Origin: Bacillota bacterium
GTDB lineage: Bacteria > Bacillota > Sulfobacillia > Sulfobacillales > Sulfobacillaceae
Reading direction: 5' to 3'
DNA: 50,041 nt
Assembly: GCA_021798975.1 (NCBI GenBank)
Contig: JAJZBJ010000003.1
Coordinates: 1 to 50,041 of the forward strand
This document shows, piece by piece, positions 1 through 7,987 of this stretch. Position 1 is the stretch's first letter. Every line of letters starts with the position of its first letter. The translations under genes and the position numbers were made by a program. Below the pieces are notes generated by a model. The model was not told the origin of the DNA and did no database searches. It saw only the letters and a list, made by a program, of their open reading frames with translations.

Positions 1-627
1 AACAGCTACGCACTGTTCGGGGCCATTCGGGCGGCGGGCGGACAGCCAGTTCTCTATCCCACGGCGCCTGACGAGCCTGAAGCCATCCGAGCCCTGTTTA
101 CGAAGGCTGCCGGCGAGTGCGATTTACTGGTCAGTTCCGGCGGCGTGTCGGTGGGCGACTACGACTTCGTCAAGCCCGTGATCGAGTCGCTCGGCAAGCT
201 CAGTTTGTGGCGGGTCAACCTCAAGCCTGGGAAACCGCTCGCTTTTGGCCAGGTCTTAGGCGTTCCCATCCTCGGCCTTCCCGGCAACCCGGTGTCCGCG
301 CTGGTGACCTTCGAACTGTTTGTCCGCCCGGCCATTCGCACCATGCTGGGCGACAGCCGCTGGCAGCGGCCGAAGCTCCGACTCGCCTTAGCCAGTGACT
401 TCACGGAGGTGACGGACCGGCGCCAATATGTCCGGTGCCGCCTCATTTTAGACCAGGGACACCTCAAACTCTGGCCGCATACCAATCAAGGCTCAGCCGT
501 TCAGACGTCCTGGCAGGATGTCGACGCGCTGATGATCATCCCGGAGAATACGGGACCCTACCGGGCCGGTGATGAGGTCGACGCGCTGGTTTTGTCGACA
601 ACCCACATACATTCGCAATCCTCTTAA
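1..627 (+). CDS. moeA: Molybdopterin molybdenumtransferase MoeA, C-terminal part (5' end outside window)
   Basis: This enzyme inserts molybdate into adenylylated molybdopterin, the last step of molybdenum cofactor synthesis in the cytoplasm. The frame is open from base 1, so the N-terminal half lies upstream; about 208 residues are visible. They hold the MogA/MoeA core with SSGGVSVGDYD at visible residues 45-55, then PGKPLAFG and GLPGNPVSALVTFELF, which form the ligand-binding region. A small MoeA C-terminal beta domain follows and ends at TAA. No terminator follows; the next gene starts 72 bp downstream. Family assignment is firm. Which molybdoenzyme it serves cannot be told from this window. 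Confidence 0.95.
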   Translation, partial: NSYALFGAIRAAGGQPVLYPTAPDEPEAIRALFTKAAGECDLLVSSGGVSVGDYDFVKPVIESLGKLSLWRVNLKPGKPLAFGQVLGVPILGLPGNPVSALVTFELFVRPAIRTMLGDSRWQRPKLRLALASDFTEVTDRRQYVRCRLILDQGHLKLWPHTNQGSAVQTSWQDVDALMIIPENTGPYRAGDEVDALVLSTTHIHSQSS

Positions 628-699
628 CCCTGTTTGAGCTCTGGCGTTTGCTCTGTGTTGTGAATATACTTATACATATACGCATGCAGAGGAGTCGCT

Positions 700-1188
700 A
701 TGAACAAAACCATCTATGTATCGGAAGACGACCTGCCGCTGTTCGAAGAAGCCCAAAGGCTCTTCGGCGGCAACCTCTCGGCTGTCATAGCCCACGCCTT
801 GCGTCTTTTCGTCGAGAGTCGCACCGGCGAGGGGGATTTCGCTGATGTCACGCTGGTCGTCGGGGGGCCCGGGAATCGCCGATCGGAACGGTTCGCGGGC
901 CGCCACATCGCTGACTGGCGGCATTTGGACAGCCACGGGACGGCGTTGGTATTCTCCGTCTATCGAACCCGCCGCCGCCGCTGGGCTCTCTACCGGCGCC
1001 GCGCGCCGCTCACCGCCGCAGAACAAGCCCTCTACGGTGAGCCGGCCCCGGGCACTTGGATTCAGGACGCCCCGCGCCTCGATGTTTTCGACCATCTCGA
1101 TGACTTGAAGCAGGTAATCCCGCAGGAACTGCAGGTCTTGGTCGACACGGATCCGCAAGAACTGCCGCTCATCGAACGAGACATTTAA
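700..1188 (+). CDS. EXLDI-type small protein of unknown function
   Basis: A 162-residue protein with no established biochemical role. Its N-terminus (NKTIYVSEDDLPLFEEAQ, then GGNLSAVIAHALRLFV) looks like a ribbon-helix-helix-type start and matches my recollection of the EXLDI protein family, whose members share this N-terminus, a central beta region (here FADVTLVVGGPG, then RFAGRHIADWRH) and a C-terminal E-x-L-D-I motif. The C-terminus here is LIERDI, a one-residue-shorter variant of that motif. The ATG is preceded by AGAGGAG. The gene ends 16 bp before the deformylase gene, whose ribosome site abuts this stop codon, so co-transcription with def is likely. DNA binding is only an inference from the N-terminal pattern. 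Confidence 0.75.
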   Translation: MNKTIYVSEDDLPLFEEAQRLFGGNLSAVIAHALRLFVESRTGEGDFADVTLVVGGPGNRRSERFAGRHIADWRHLDSHGTALVFSVYRTRRRRWALYRRRAPLTAAEQALYGEPAPGTWIQDAPRLDVFDHLDDLKQVIPQELQVLVDTDPQELPLIERDI

Positions 1189-1204
1189 GGAGGCGCTCTT
1201 TGCC

Positions 1205-1786
1205 ATGCAACGACGCATTGTCCCGCTCTCCAGCCAATCCCCGGTTCTCCGCCAACGATCCTCCGCCGTCAAAGACATTAAGTCCATCCAACCCGTCATC
1301 CAAGACCTCTATGACACCTGGCCGACCGTCGAAGCGCTGGGCATTGCGGCCCCGCAAATTGGGGTGGACCGGCGCCTCTTTATCTTTCGTCTGGAAGAGC
1401 CGGAGCAGGCGCAGCCCGAAGTCCTGATTAATCCGAAAGTGGTGCGTGCCCGAGGCTACGTGGACGAGTATGAAGGCTGTCTAAGCGTCTCCCGCCTGTA
1501 TGGGCATTGTGTGCGGGCCGAAGCCATTGAGATTACGGCTCTCGATGCGGACGGCAAACGGGTGCGGCGCGCTTTTCAGGGTTATAACGCCCGCATCATC
1601 CAACACGAGATGGACCATCTAGACGGCATCCTGTACGTGGATCGCGTCACCGACTGGGACCTCTTCCATCTCTGGGCGCCCCAAGACAAGGGTGACGGCA
1701 TGGAGATGCAATCGCCTGATCCGGACGTGTTGGAGCGCCTGCACGCGTTGGTGCGGCCGCTGCCCGGCTTCGCGTTGCAATGGTAA
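1205..1786 (+). CDS. def: Peptide deformylase
   Basis: Removes the formyl group from the N-terminal methionine of new proteins; a metal-dependent cytoplasmic enzyme. All three family motifs are visible: LGIAAPQIG (motif I, where the usual first glycine is alanine, residues 45-53), EGCLS with metal-ligand Cys92 (motif II), and QHEMDH with His134, Glu135 and His138 (motif III). At 193 residues it is slightly long, with a C-terminal tail of about 45 residues after the HEMDH helix. AAGGAGG sits 11 bases before the ATG and overlaps the stop codon of the upstream gene, so the two are probably read from one transcript. It is not next to fmt, its frequent partner. Confidence 0.93.
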   Translation: MQRRIVPLSSQSPVLRQRSSAVKDIKSIQPVIQDLYDTWPTVEALGIAAPQIGVDRRLFIFRLEEPEQAQPEVLINPKVVRARGYVDEYEGCLSVSRLYGHCVRAEAIEITALDADGKRVRRAFQGYNARIIQHEMDHLDGILYVDRVTDWDLFHLWAPQDKGDGMEMQSPDPDVLERLHALVRPLPGFALQW

Positions 1787-1838
1787 AACGACGGCGGCGG
1801 CATTTCGTGCGTTATCGAAACGCCGCGCCTCCCCGCTG

Positions 1839-1867
1839 TTGATCTTTGCAGGCGTTCGACATACTAT
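1839..1867 (+). promoter_or_regulatory. Putative sigma-A-type promoter of the riboflavin operon
   Basis: TTGATC (1839-1844) and TACTAT (1862-1867) are separated by exactly 17 bases. The predicted start, near 1874, lies about a dozen bases before the FMN aptamer, where a riboswitch promoter should be. The -10 matches consensus at only four of six positions, so the assignment rests on spacing and position. Confidence 0.5.
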
Positions 1868-1886
1868 ACAAATGGTAGTGAATAAT

Positions 1887-2027
1887 ACCTTCGGGGCGTG
1901 GTGAGGTCCTCTCCAGGACCAATTCCCGACCGGCGGTGATCTCGGAAACGAGCAGCCCGCGAGCCGCAAGGCAGGAGTCCGGTGAGAATCCGGCGCCGAC
2001 AGTATAGTCTGGATGGGAGAAGGTAGG
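1887..2027 (+). ncRNA. FMN riboswitch (RFN element)
   Basis: The leader of ribD contains the conserved RFN blocks in order: CTTCGGGGCG at the 5' side, ATTCCCGACCGGCGGT, AGCCCGCGAGCC, GTCCGGTGAGAATCCGG, GCCGACAGTATAGTCTGG and GATGGGAGAAGG. Together they form the six-helix FMN aptamer. FMN binding is expected to favour the downstream terminator and switch off riboflavin synthesis. The variable arm (AGGTCCTCTCCAGGACC) forms its own small hairpin. The aptamer is followed after about 35 bases by a rho-independent terminator, which indicates transcriptional attenuation. Confidence 0.97.
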
Positions 2028-2062
2028 CGGCTCACCCTGTGTGAGTCTGTCTTCAATTTTCC

Positions 2063-2087
2063 ATCCCCCGAACTGGGGGATTTTTTT
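2063..2087 (+). terminator. Riboswitch expression-platform terminator
   Basis: ATCCCCC pairs with GGGGGAT around a GAACT loop, followed by a run of seven T. It lies between the FMN aptamer and the ribD start, so it is the regulated terminator of the operon rather than a gene end. Confidence 0.92.
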
Positions 2088-2103
2088 GTGGGGAGTCAAT
2101 CGT

Positions 2104-3219
2104 ATGCCTAGTCCTGATATGAGTCGAGCGTTGGCCCTGGCCAAACGCGGCCTCGGGTCCACCGCTCCTAACCCTATGGTGGGCGCGGTCATTCGCGACG
2201 CCTCCGGCCGCCTCGTGGCGGAAGGGTTCCACAAGAAGGCAGGCGGTCCGCATGCGGAGGCCAATGCCCTCAAAAAAGCGGGCCCTGCGGCCCGGGGAGC
2301 TACCCTTTACGTCACGTTGGAGCCATGCAATCACCACGGCCGCACGCCGCCATGCACGGAGGCTATTTTAGCCGCCGGTATCGAGCGTGTGGTGGTAGCG
2401 AGTCTGGATCCGAATCCCCATGTTGCGGGGGGCGGCGTCCAGCGCCTTCGTGATGCAGGAATCGCCGTCGAGGTCGGCGACGGACGGCTCGAAGCTGAAG
2501 CCCTCAACCGCCCGTTTCTGACTTGGAGCCGGCTAGGGCGCCCCCTCATTACGCTCAAAGCGGCCATGACCTTGGACGGCAAGGTGGCCGATCGCCAAGG
2601 ACAGTCCAAATATCTGACCTCGGAAGCCGCGCGGGCCCATGCCCATGAGCTCAGACGGCAGCATGACGCCATTTTGGTCGGGTCCGGCACAGTCTTAGTC
2701 GACAACCCCGAACTAACTTATCGGGGAAAACGCCGAGGGCGCGATCCCGTAAGGGTCATTCTCGATTCGCGCGGCCGCACACCGCCCGAGGCCAGGGTTT
2801 TTCAATCGCAGTCGACCGCGCCCACTCTCATCTTCACCACTGAGGACGCGCCAGTCGATTGGGAGCGGGAAATTTTTAGCGCCGGCGGAGAGGTGGTTCG
2901 CGTCGACAGCGGATCCGACGGCCGGGTGTCGTTAGACCGCGTCATGTCGCATTTGGCGGATTTGCAAGTGCTGTCCGTCCTGGTGGAAGGCGGTCCTCAA
3001 ATTCATGCCGCGTTTCTGGACCAAGGACTGGCAGACCGCTGGGTGGGATACCTCGCCCCTCTCATATTGGGCGGGGCAGAGGCGCCGTCCCCCGTTGCCG
3101 GCAAAGGGCTGACGCTCCCCGAATCACACCATTTAGACATTGCGAAAGTCCTCAAGCGCGGGCCCGATGTGATTGTCGACGCGTGGTTCCGCGAGGTTTT
3201 GGAGAGGGAAACGAGGTGA
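2104..3219 (+). CDS. ribD: Bifunctional riboflavin deaminase-reductase RibD
   Basis: Carries out the second and third steps of riboflavin synthesis: deamination of the pyrimidine formed from GTP, then reduction of its ribosyl side chain. The protein has 371 residues, close to the family norm. The N-terminal cytidine-deaminase-like domain has HAEAN with zinc ligand His50 and catalytic Glu52, and PCNHHGRTPPC with zinc ligands Cys75 and Cys84. The C-terminal DHFR-like reductase domain begins near residue 145 (RPLITLKAAMTLDGK). The ATG at 2104 is preferred because GGGGAG precedes it at proper distance; the frame runs open further upstream but into the terminator. It is the first gene of the riboswitch-controlled operon and ends 3 bp before ribE. 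Confidence 0.96.
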   Translation: MPSPDMSRALALAKRGLGSTAPNPMVGAVIRDASGRLVAEGFHKKAGGPHAEANALKKAGPAARGATLYVTLEPCNHHGRTPPCTEAILAAGIERVVVASLDPNPHVAGGGVQRLRDAGIAVEVGDGRLEAEALNRPFLTWSRLGRPLITLKAAMTLDGKVADRQGQSKYLTSEAARAHAHELRRQHDAILVGSGTVLVDNPELTYRGKRRGRDPVRVILDSRGRTPPEARVFQSQSTAPTLIFTTEDAPVDWEREIFSAGGEVVRVDSGSDGRVSLDRVMSHLADLQVLSVLVEGGPQIHAAFLDQGLADRWVGYLAPLILGGAEAPSPVAGKGLTLPESHHLDIAKVLKRGPDVIVDAWFREVLERETR

Positions 3220-3222
3220 CAG

Positions 3223-3846
3223 ATGTTTACCGGACTTATTGAAGATTTGGGTACCATCGCCGAGACACGGGTCGACCAAGACCAGGTGGGCCGCTGGATG
3301 ACCATCCGCGCCCCGTTCGCCGGCGAATTGAGCTTGGGCGAGTCGGTCTCCGTCAACGGAACCTGTCTTACCGTGGTGGCGTGTCTTCCGGATGCCTTTT
3401 CGGTGCAGGTGAGTCCCACCACCTTGGCCATCACCACCTTAGGCGCGTTGAAATCCGGGCAACGGGTCAACTTAGAGCGCTCCGTCACACCCGAGACACG
3501 GCTCGGCGGGCATTGGGTGCTGGGGCACGTTGACACCCGCGGCCGTGTGGCTGCCGTTGTTCCCGAAGGCGACGCGCATCATATTACCGTGCACTACCCG
3601 GACGAATTCCAACGGTGGGTGCTGCCCCAGGGATCGATGACCTTGGACGGCATCAGCCTAACCATTGTGGATTGCGGACCCGGTTACGTGTCGGTCACCA
3701 TCATCCCGCATACCTGGAACCACACGGTCATTCAGGATTGGGTTCCAGGCACGCTCGTCAACGTGGAATTCGATGTCTTGGGCAAGTACCTAGAGCATTT
3801 GATGGCGCCGTATGCCAAAGGAGGAGTCCCGCATGTCCAACCTTAA
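3223..3846 (+). CDS. ribE: Riboflavin synthase, alpha subunit
   Basis: Catalyses the final dismutation of two 6,7-dimethyl-8-ribityllumazine molecules to riboflavin. The 207-residue length is typical. The protein starts with the signature MFTGLIEDLGT and contains two homologous lumazine-binding barrels: the first has SVSVNGTCLTVV, the second SMTLDGISLTIV near residue 135. The HWVLGHVDTRG segment between them is also characteristic. The start is 3 bp after ribD. The 3' end overlaps the start of ribBA by 14 bases, so translation is probably coupled. Confidence 0.96.
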   Translation: MFTGLIEDLGTIAETRVDQDQVGRWMTIRAPFAGELSLGESVSVNGTCLTVVACLPDAFSVQVSPTTLAITTLGALKSGQRVNLERSVTPETRLGGHWVLGHVDTRGRVAAVVPEGDAHHITVHYPDEFQRWVLPQGSMTLDGISLTIVDCGPGYVSVTIIPHTWNHTVIQDWVPGTLVNVEFDVLGKYLEHLMAPYAKGGVPHVQP

Positions 3847-5041
3847 CGGACTGGCGACCGTGGCCGAAGCCGTCGCGGCCATCCGCCGCGGTCAAATGAT
3901 TATCGTGGTCGATGACGAGTCGCGAGAAAATGAAGGGGACCTGGTGGTGGCCGGCCGCCATGCCAGCGCCAACGCGATTAACTTCATGGCGCAATACGGC
4001 CGCGGCCTCATCTGCGTTCCCATGGATTCCGACTGGCTGGACCGGCTCGCTCTGCCGCCCATGGTCGAGGTCTCGGAGGATTCCATGAAGACAGCCTTCA
4101 CGGTTTCCGTCGACGCCCGCCACGGCACCACCACGGGCATCTCCGCCGCCGACCGGGCTGAGACAGTCCGGGTCTTGTGCGATCCGGCCTCCACCCCGAA
4201 CGATTTGGTGCGGCCCGGCCACATGTTCCCGCTTCGCGCCAAGCCGGGCGGTGTGCTGCGGCGCCCCGGACACACCGAAGCCAGCGTAGACTTAGCCCTC
4301 TTGGCGGGTTTGGAACCGGTGGCGGTCATCTGCGAAATTATGAAACCCGACGGCACCATGGCCCGCCTGCCCGACTTGCTGGAATTCAGCCGGACCCACC
4401 AGCTGCCCATCATCAGCATTCAAGACCTCATCCGCCACCGCCTGGCCGAGGACAACCTGTTTGTCCGCGAGGCCGAGACGACCCTGCCCACCCGCTACGG
4501 GGAGTTCCGGGCGGTCGCCTACACCGAAAAGTTGAATGGCGCCACCCACCTCGCCCTCACCATGGGCGAGGTGTCCGATGGCCGCCCGGTACTCACCCGG
4601 GTCCATTCAGAATGCCTGACAGGGGACGTGTTCGGATCGCTGAGATGCGATTGCGGGGAGCAGTTGGATCAGGCGCTGTGGCAAATTGCCGATGAAGGCC
4701 GGGGCTGTCTTCTGTATATGCATCAGGAAGGCCGGGGCATCGGCTTGGCCAATAAGATTAAGGCCTATGCGCTGCAAGAAACAGGCATGAACACGATCGA
4801 GGCCAACTTGGCTCTAGGCTTTCCTCCCGACATGCGGGACTACGGTGTCGGCGCGCAAATTTTACGCGACCTGGGCGTGACGGAGCTGCGGCTCCTGACG
4901 AACAATCCGGACAAATACTACGCCCTGGAGGGATATGGCCTCCGTATCGTGGAACGGGTACCGATCGAAATTGGCAGCCGTCCCGAGAACGCGCGGTACA
5001 TGGCCACCAAGCGCGATCACATGGGACACTGGATTTCATAA
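3833..5041 (+). CDS. ribBA: Bifunctional 3,4-dihydroxy-2-butanone-4-phosphate synthase / GTP cyclohydrolase II
   Basis: Supplies both starting units of riboflavin: the four-carbon unit from ribulose 5-phosphate and the pyrimidine from GTP. The N-terminal half (about residues 1-200) has the DHBP synthase acidic loop DDESRENEGDL and RPGHMFPLRA. The C-terminal half has the GTP cyclohydrolase II zinc site, Cys-x10-Cys-x-Cys in SECLTGDVFGSLRCDC, and HQEGRGIGL. An in-frame ATG exists at 3812, but AAAGGAGG lies just before the ATG at 3833, so the latter was chosen, giving 402 residues. It overlaps ribE by 14 bases and is followed 24 bp later by ribH. Confidence 0.96.
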   Translation: MSNLNGLATVAEAVAAIRRGQMIIVVDDESRENEGDLVVAGRHASANAINFMAQYGRGLICVPMDSDWLDRLALPPMVEVSEDSMKTAFTVSVDARHGTTTGISAADRAETVRVLCDPASTPNDLVRPGHMFPLRAKPGGVLRRPGHTEASVDLALLAGLEPVAVICEIMKPDGTMARLPDLLEFSRTHQLPIISIQDLIRHRLAEDNLFVREAETTLPTRYGEFRAVAYTEKLNGATHLALTMGEVSDGRPVLTRVHSECLTGDVFGSLRCDCGEQLDQALWQIADEGRGCLLYMHQEGRGIGLANKIKAYALQETGMNTIEANLALGFPPDMRDYGVGAQILRDLGVTELRLLTNNPDKYYALEGYGLRIVERVPIEIGSRPENARYMATKRDHMGHWIS

Positions 5042-5065
5042 AGCCGAAGGAGGAACTGGCACAGG

Positions 5066-5536
5066 ATGTCTCAATATCAAGGTCAATGGCGCATCGAGAG
5101 CTCCGCGGCTCGCATCGCCATCGTCGTCAGCCGATTCAATCAAAATATCTCCCAAGCCCTTTTGGAGGGGGCCTTGGAGACACTGCACCGACTAGGACTC
5201 GCGGCTCAACAAGTCGACGTGATCTGGGTTCCCGGCGCCTTCGAAATACCGGGCACCGCAGCCCGCGTACTTCCCACTTATGACGCCATTATTACCCTGG
5301 GAGCCGTTATTCGGGGTGAGACCCCGCACTTTGATTACGTGGCGGGCGCCGCGGCCAATGGCGTGGCCGAGTTGGCCCGCCGCGGAGAGAAACCCGTCAT
5401 CTTCGGCGTCTTGACCTGCAACACGACGGAAGAAGCGGAAGCGCGGGCGGGCGGCAAAGCCGGCAACAAGGGCAGCGACGCAGCCCTGGCAGCGGTGGAA
5501 ATGCTCGCTCTGTATCAGTCGCTTTCGGGAGCGTAA
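5066..5536 (+). CDS. ribH: 6,7-dimethyl-8-ribityllumazine synthase
   Basis: Condenses the pyrimidine and four-carbon precursors into lumazine, the substrate of RibE; family members assemble into pentamers or 60-subunit shells. At 156 residues it is of normal length. Visible signatures are IVVSRFNQNIS, WVPGAFEIPG, GAVIRGETPHFDYV with the catalytic histidine in TPHF, FGVLTCNT, and the phosphate-binding end AGGKAGNKG. GAAGGAGG precedes the ATG. This is the last gene of the riboswitch operon. Its last 22 bases are overlapped by the oppositely directed biotin ligase gene, leaving no space for a terminator between them. Confidence 0.96.
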   Translation: MSQYQGQWRIESSAARIAIVVSRFNQNISQALLEGALETLHRLGLAAQQVDVIWVPGAFEIPGTAARVLPTYDAIITLGAVIRGETPHFDYVAGAAANGVAELARRGEKPVIFGVLTCNTTEEAEARAGGKAGNKGSDAALAAVEMLALYQSLSGA

Positions 5537-6324
5537 CCCCCGTCCGCGAGCCGTAAGCTCACTTCGCCCGAGATGACTTTCTCGCGGCGCTCAGCATTGG
5601 CGACCCAGAGTCCGCCATCAGGCGCCACCGATTCAGCCCGGCCAACCCAGATGTCTTGGCCGGGCTTTTCCACGCGGACCATGTGGCCAAGCGTGGCGTT
5701 ATGCTGCGTCCAGGCTTGAACGGCCCAATCGTCGCCCTCCCCTAGCCACGCCACATACGCGGTCTCAAGCTGCGCCATAAGCTCGAGCCACAAATCTTCC
5801 CGGCTGACGGGGCTCGCCACACATTCCTGTAACGTCACCGCGTTCGGGTACGCGGCGCCCACCTGCCCCAAGACATTGATGCCGATCCCAACGACCGCCC
5901 ACGGCGACGGATCAACGCCTGCCTCCACCAAGATGCCGCAAAACTTTCGACCCCGGATCACCCCGTCGTTGGGCCACTTCATGCGCGCGTCCCCACCCGT
6001 GTGTTCCCGCACCGCACGAGACACGGCCACGCCCGCCACCAGGCTTAAGACGCCGCTAAGCCGCTCGCGAGGCGGCTCCCACAGCACGGACGTATAAATG
6101 TTCTTGCCAGGCGGCGACTCCCAGGCGCGGCCCAATCGGCCCCGGCCTTCTGTCTGCTCGTCGGCCCAGACGGCGGTTCCATGCCGTGCCTCTCCTTGCA
6201 CCCACGCCTCTTTGAGCCACCGATTGGTGGAACCGACGCTGTCCAGAATCACCGTGGGACGCGCCATCGCCGTCGTTGCCAGTTCTCGCTCAATGTGGCG
6301 CATGCGTCCGGTCACTAAGGCCAA
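5515..6324 (-). CDS. birA: Biotin-[acetyl-CoA-carboxylase] ligase, HTH-less type
   Basis: Attaches biotin to carrier proteins through biotinyl-5'-AMP. The catalytic signatures are GRGRLGRAW (residues 60-68) followed by SPPGKNIYTS, and KWPND near residue 115, followed by GRKFCGILVEAG with the active lysine. The N-terminus is only about 22 residues before the catalytic domain, so the DNA-binding domain of two-domain BirA is missing and this should be an enzyme, not a repressor. The chosen start is TTG at 6324: AGGAGGT lies 9 bases upstream and no ATG is well placed. It overlaps the end of folK by 10 bases and is the last gene of the folate cluster. Confidence 0.9.
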   Translation of the reverse strand: MALVTGRMRHIERELATTAMARPTVILDSVGSTNRWLKEAWVQGEARHGTAVWADEQTEGRGRLGRAWESPPGKNIYTSVLWEPPRERLSGVLSLVAGVAVSRAVREHTGGDARMKWPNDGVIRGRKFCGILVEAGVDPSPWAVVGIGINVLGQVGAAYPNAVTLQECVASPVSREDLWLELMAQLETAYVAWLGEGDDWAVQAWTQHNATLGHMVRVEKPGQDIWVGRAESVAPDGGLWVANAERREKVISGEVSLRLADGGYAPESD

Positions 6325-6797
6325 AGCCGTTCCACCTCCTGATCCTGAACCTTCCGCAGCAAATCCCGCACGCGCCTTCCATCAGGCAATTGTATCTCCG
6401 GGGCGATTTCCGCCAGCGGTTCCAGCACAAAACGCCGCGCAGTCATGCGGGGATGCGGAACCACCAGATATTCCGGCTTGTCCACCACCCACGCGCCATA
6501 CAGAAGGAGGTCGCAATCCAAAAGACGCGGTCCCCAATGCGCATGCCGCCAGCGTCCGAAACGGCGTTCCACCGCCCACAAGTGCCGAAGCAAGATATCG
6601 GGTGTCCAGACGGTATCCATGCCCACGACTGCGTTCACGTACCAGGGCTGGGCTATAGGGCCGGCCGGAGCACTCCGATACAACGACGAGACGCGCGCCT
6701 CGGAACCCAGCGACGCAACCACCTCGGCGGCCCGTCCCACCAAACTGGCGGAATCGCCCCAGTTCGACCCCAACGCTACATAGGCTCTAACCGTCAT
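6315..6797 (-). CDS. folK: 2-amino-4-hydroxy-6-hydroxymethyldihydropteridine pyrophosphokinase (HPPK)
   Basis: Transfers pyrophosphate from ATP to the hydroxymethyl pterin before its condensation with p-aminobenzoate. The 160-residue protein starts MTVRAYVALGSNWGD, the usual HPPK start, and contains YRSAPAG, WYVNAVVGMDT, ERRFGRWRHAHWGPRLLDCDLLLYG (Mg-binding aspartates in LDCDLL) and VPHPRMTARRFVLEPLAEIAP. An upstream extension of the frame is open but unlike the family, so the ATG at 6797 was chosen. It overlaps folB by 11 bases and birA by 10, in keeping with translational coupling through the folate genes. Confidence 0.95.
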   Translation of the reverse strand: MTVRAYVALGSNWGDSASLVGRAAEVVASLGSEARVSSLYRSAPAGPIAQPWYVNAVVGMDTVWTPDILLRHLWAVERRFGRWRHAHWGPRLLDCDLLLYGAWVVDKPEYLVVPHPRMTARRFVLEPLAEIAPEIQLPDGRRVRDLLRKVQDQEVERLWP

Positions 6798-7146
6798 CGC
6801 CCACCATGACCTCCACACCGCCCGAGGGCACACCGATGGGGGGATCCACCTTGACAACCCGGACTTCCACGCGCTCGATGCGCGGGTCAAGGTCCCGCAC
6901 GCCGTGATAGATGCGGGTGGCCAAGGTCTCCAACAACCGTACCGGCGGCCCCATCATAATCTTTTCCACCAATGCGGCAGCCTCGCCGTAATTGACGGTA
7001 TCCGCCAAGCGATCGCTCTCGCCGGCGGGCCCAAGGTTCAAATCCATTGACACATCCACCCAAAATTCCTGGGCCACATGCTGCTCATGCGGCAATGCGC
7101 CATGACAAGTGTGAAACCGCATTTGCCGAAGGTTAATTCTGCCCAC
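6787..7146 (-). CDS. folB: Dihydroneopterin aldolase
   Basis: Cleaves dihydroneopterin to the hydroxymethyl pterin used by FolK. The 119-residue length fits. Visible features are INLRQMRFHTCHGALPHEQ near the N-terminus (the family's pterin-binding GxHGxxxxE-like start), FWVDVSMDLNL, DTVNYGEAAALV and LLETLATRI. The glutamate and lysine catalytic region VEVRVVKVDPPIG follows. The start was placed at GTG 7146 because GGAGG lies 7 bases before it; an in-frame ATG at 7170 has no such site and adds residues foreign to the family. The gene overlaps folP by 14 bases and folK by 11. Confidence 0.92.
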   Translation of the reverse strand: MGRINLRQMRFHTCHGALPHEQHVAQEFWVDVSMDLNLGPAGESDRLADTVNYGEAAALVEKIMMGPPVRLLETLATRIYHGVRDLDPRIERVEVRVVKVDPPIGVPSGGVEVMVGDDG

Positions 7147-7987
7147 GCGCCATCCTCCACTGATTCGCAATCAAGAGGGCTTGCCGGGTACTGGCCGGAT
7201 CATGGACCCGCAGCACATCGGCCCCCTCCAATGCTACCAAAGCTGACACGACCGCGGTAGCCAAGTCCCGATCGCGGGCCTCCGGGACATGAGCTGTGCG
7301 GCCCAGAAACCGCTTGCGGCTGTGTCCGACCAAAATCCCGGCTCCGAGTCCCCGCAAGCCCTCGAGTTGGCGGAGAAGCGCCCAGGAAGCGTCTCCTTGT
7401 ACGCGGAATCCAATCCCTGGGTCTATTAGCACCTGATCCGGGGCAATACCCGCCCGAGACGCGCCGTGCAGCTGCCGCATAAAGAAATCCCGCAAGTCGT
7501 CCACGGCAATCGGCAGGGAGGGGTCTTCCGCACGGTTGAACATGAGGATAGCTCCCGCGCCGGCATCGGCCACGATCCGGGCCAACCGGGGGTCGCGGGC
7601 GAACCCCCAGATGTCGTTGATGATGTCTGCCCCCGCCTCGAGCGCCCGCTCCGCCACCTCCGCCTTCTGGGTGTCAATGGACAGGGGGATGCCGGGGAGG
7701 GCCCGGCGCACGGCACGCAGAACGGGATCCAGGCGTTCCCACTCCTCATCCCAAGACACCGGCCGGTGGCCGGGCCGGGTCGATTCGGCCCCCAAGTCCA
7801 GTCCATCGGCACCGTGTTGGATAAGCCGTCGCGCCTTCTCGACTTGGTGCGAGGGGTCGCGATTGGCCTCTTCGCCATCCGAAAAGGAATCCGGTGTCAC
7901 GTTCAGTATCCCAAAAATATGTGGCCGCTCGCTTAAATCCCAAGCTCCTCCGCGAAAGCGGTACCATCGCGCCGTCACTGCGCCCAT
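7133..7987 (-). CDS. folP: Dihydropteroate synthase
   Basis: Joins hydroxymethyldihydropterin pyrophosphate with p-aminobenzoate; this is the sulfonamide target. The TIM-barrel signatures are present: FGILNVTPDSFSDGE, DLGAESTRPGH, PLSIDTQKAEVAERAL, GADIINDIWGF, LIDPGIGF and GHSRKRFLGR near the end. ATG 7987 gives 284 residues, but its GGGGGG site is almost adjacent; GTG 7978, three codons in, is better spaced and may be the true start. The gene overlaps the HD-GYP stop by 13 bases and folB by 14. The canonical NTxPxSFxDG loop is NVTPDSFSDG. Confidence 0.95.
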   Translation of the reverse strand: MGAVTARWYRFRGGAWDLSERPHIFGILNVTPDSFSDGEEANRDPSHQVEKARRLIQHGADGLDLGAESTRPGHRPVSWDEEWERLDPVLRAVRRALPGIPLSIDTQKAEVAERALEAGADIINDIWGFARDPRLARIVADAGAGAILMFNRAEDPSLPIAVDDLRDFFMRQLHGASRAGIAPDQVLIDPGIGFRVQGDASWALLRQLEGLRGLGAGILVGHSRKRFLGRTAHVPEARDRDLATAVVSALVALEGADVLRVHDPASTRQALLIANQWRMARGQN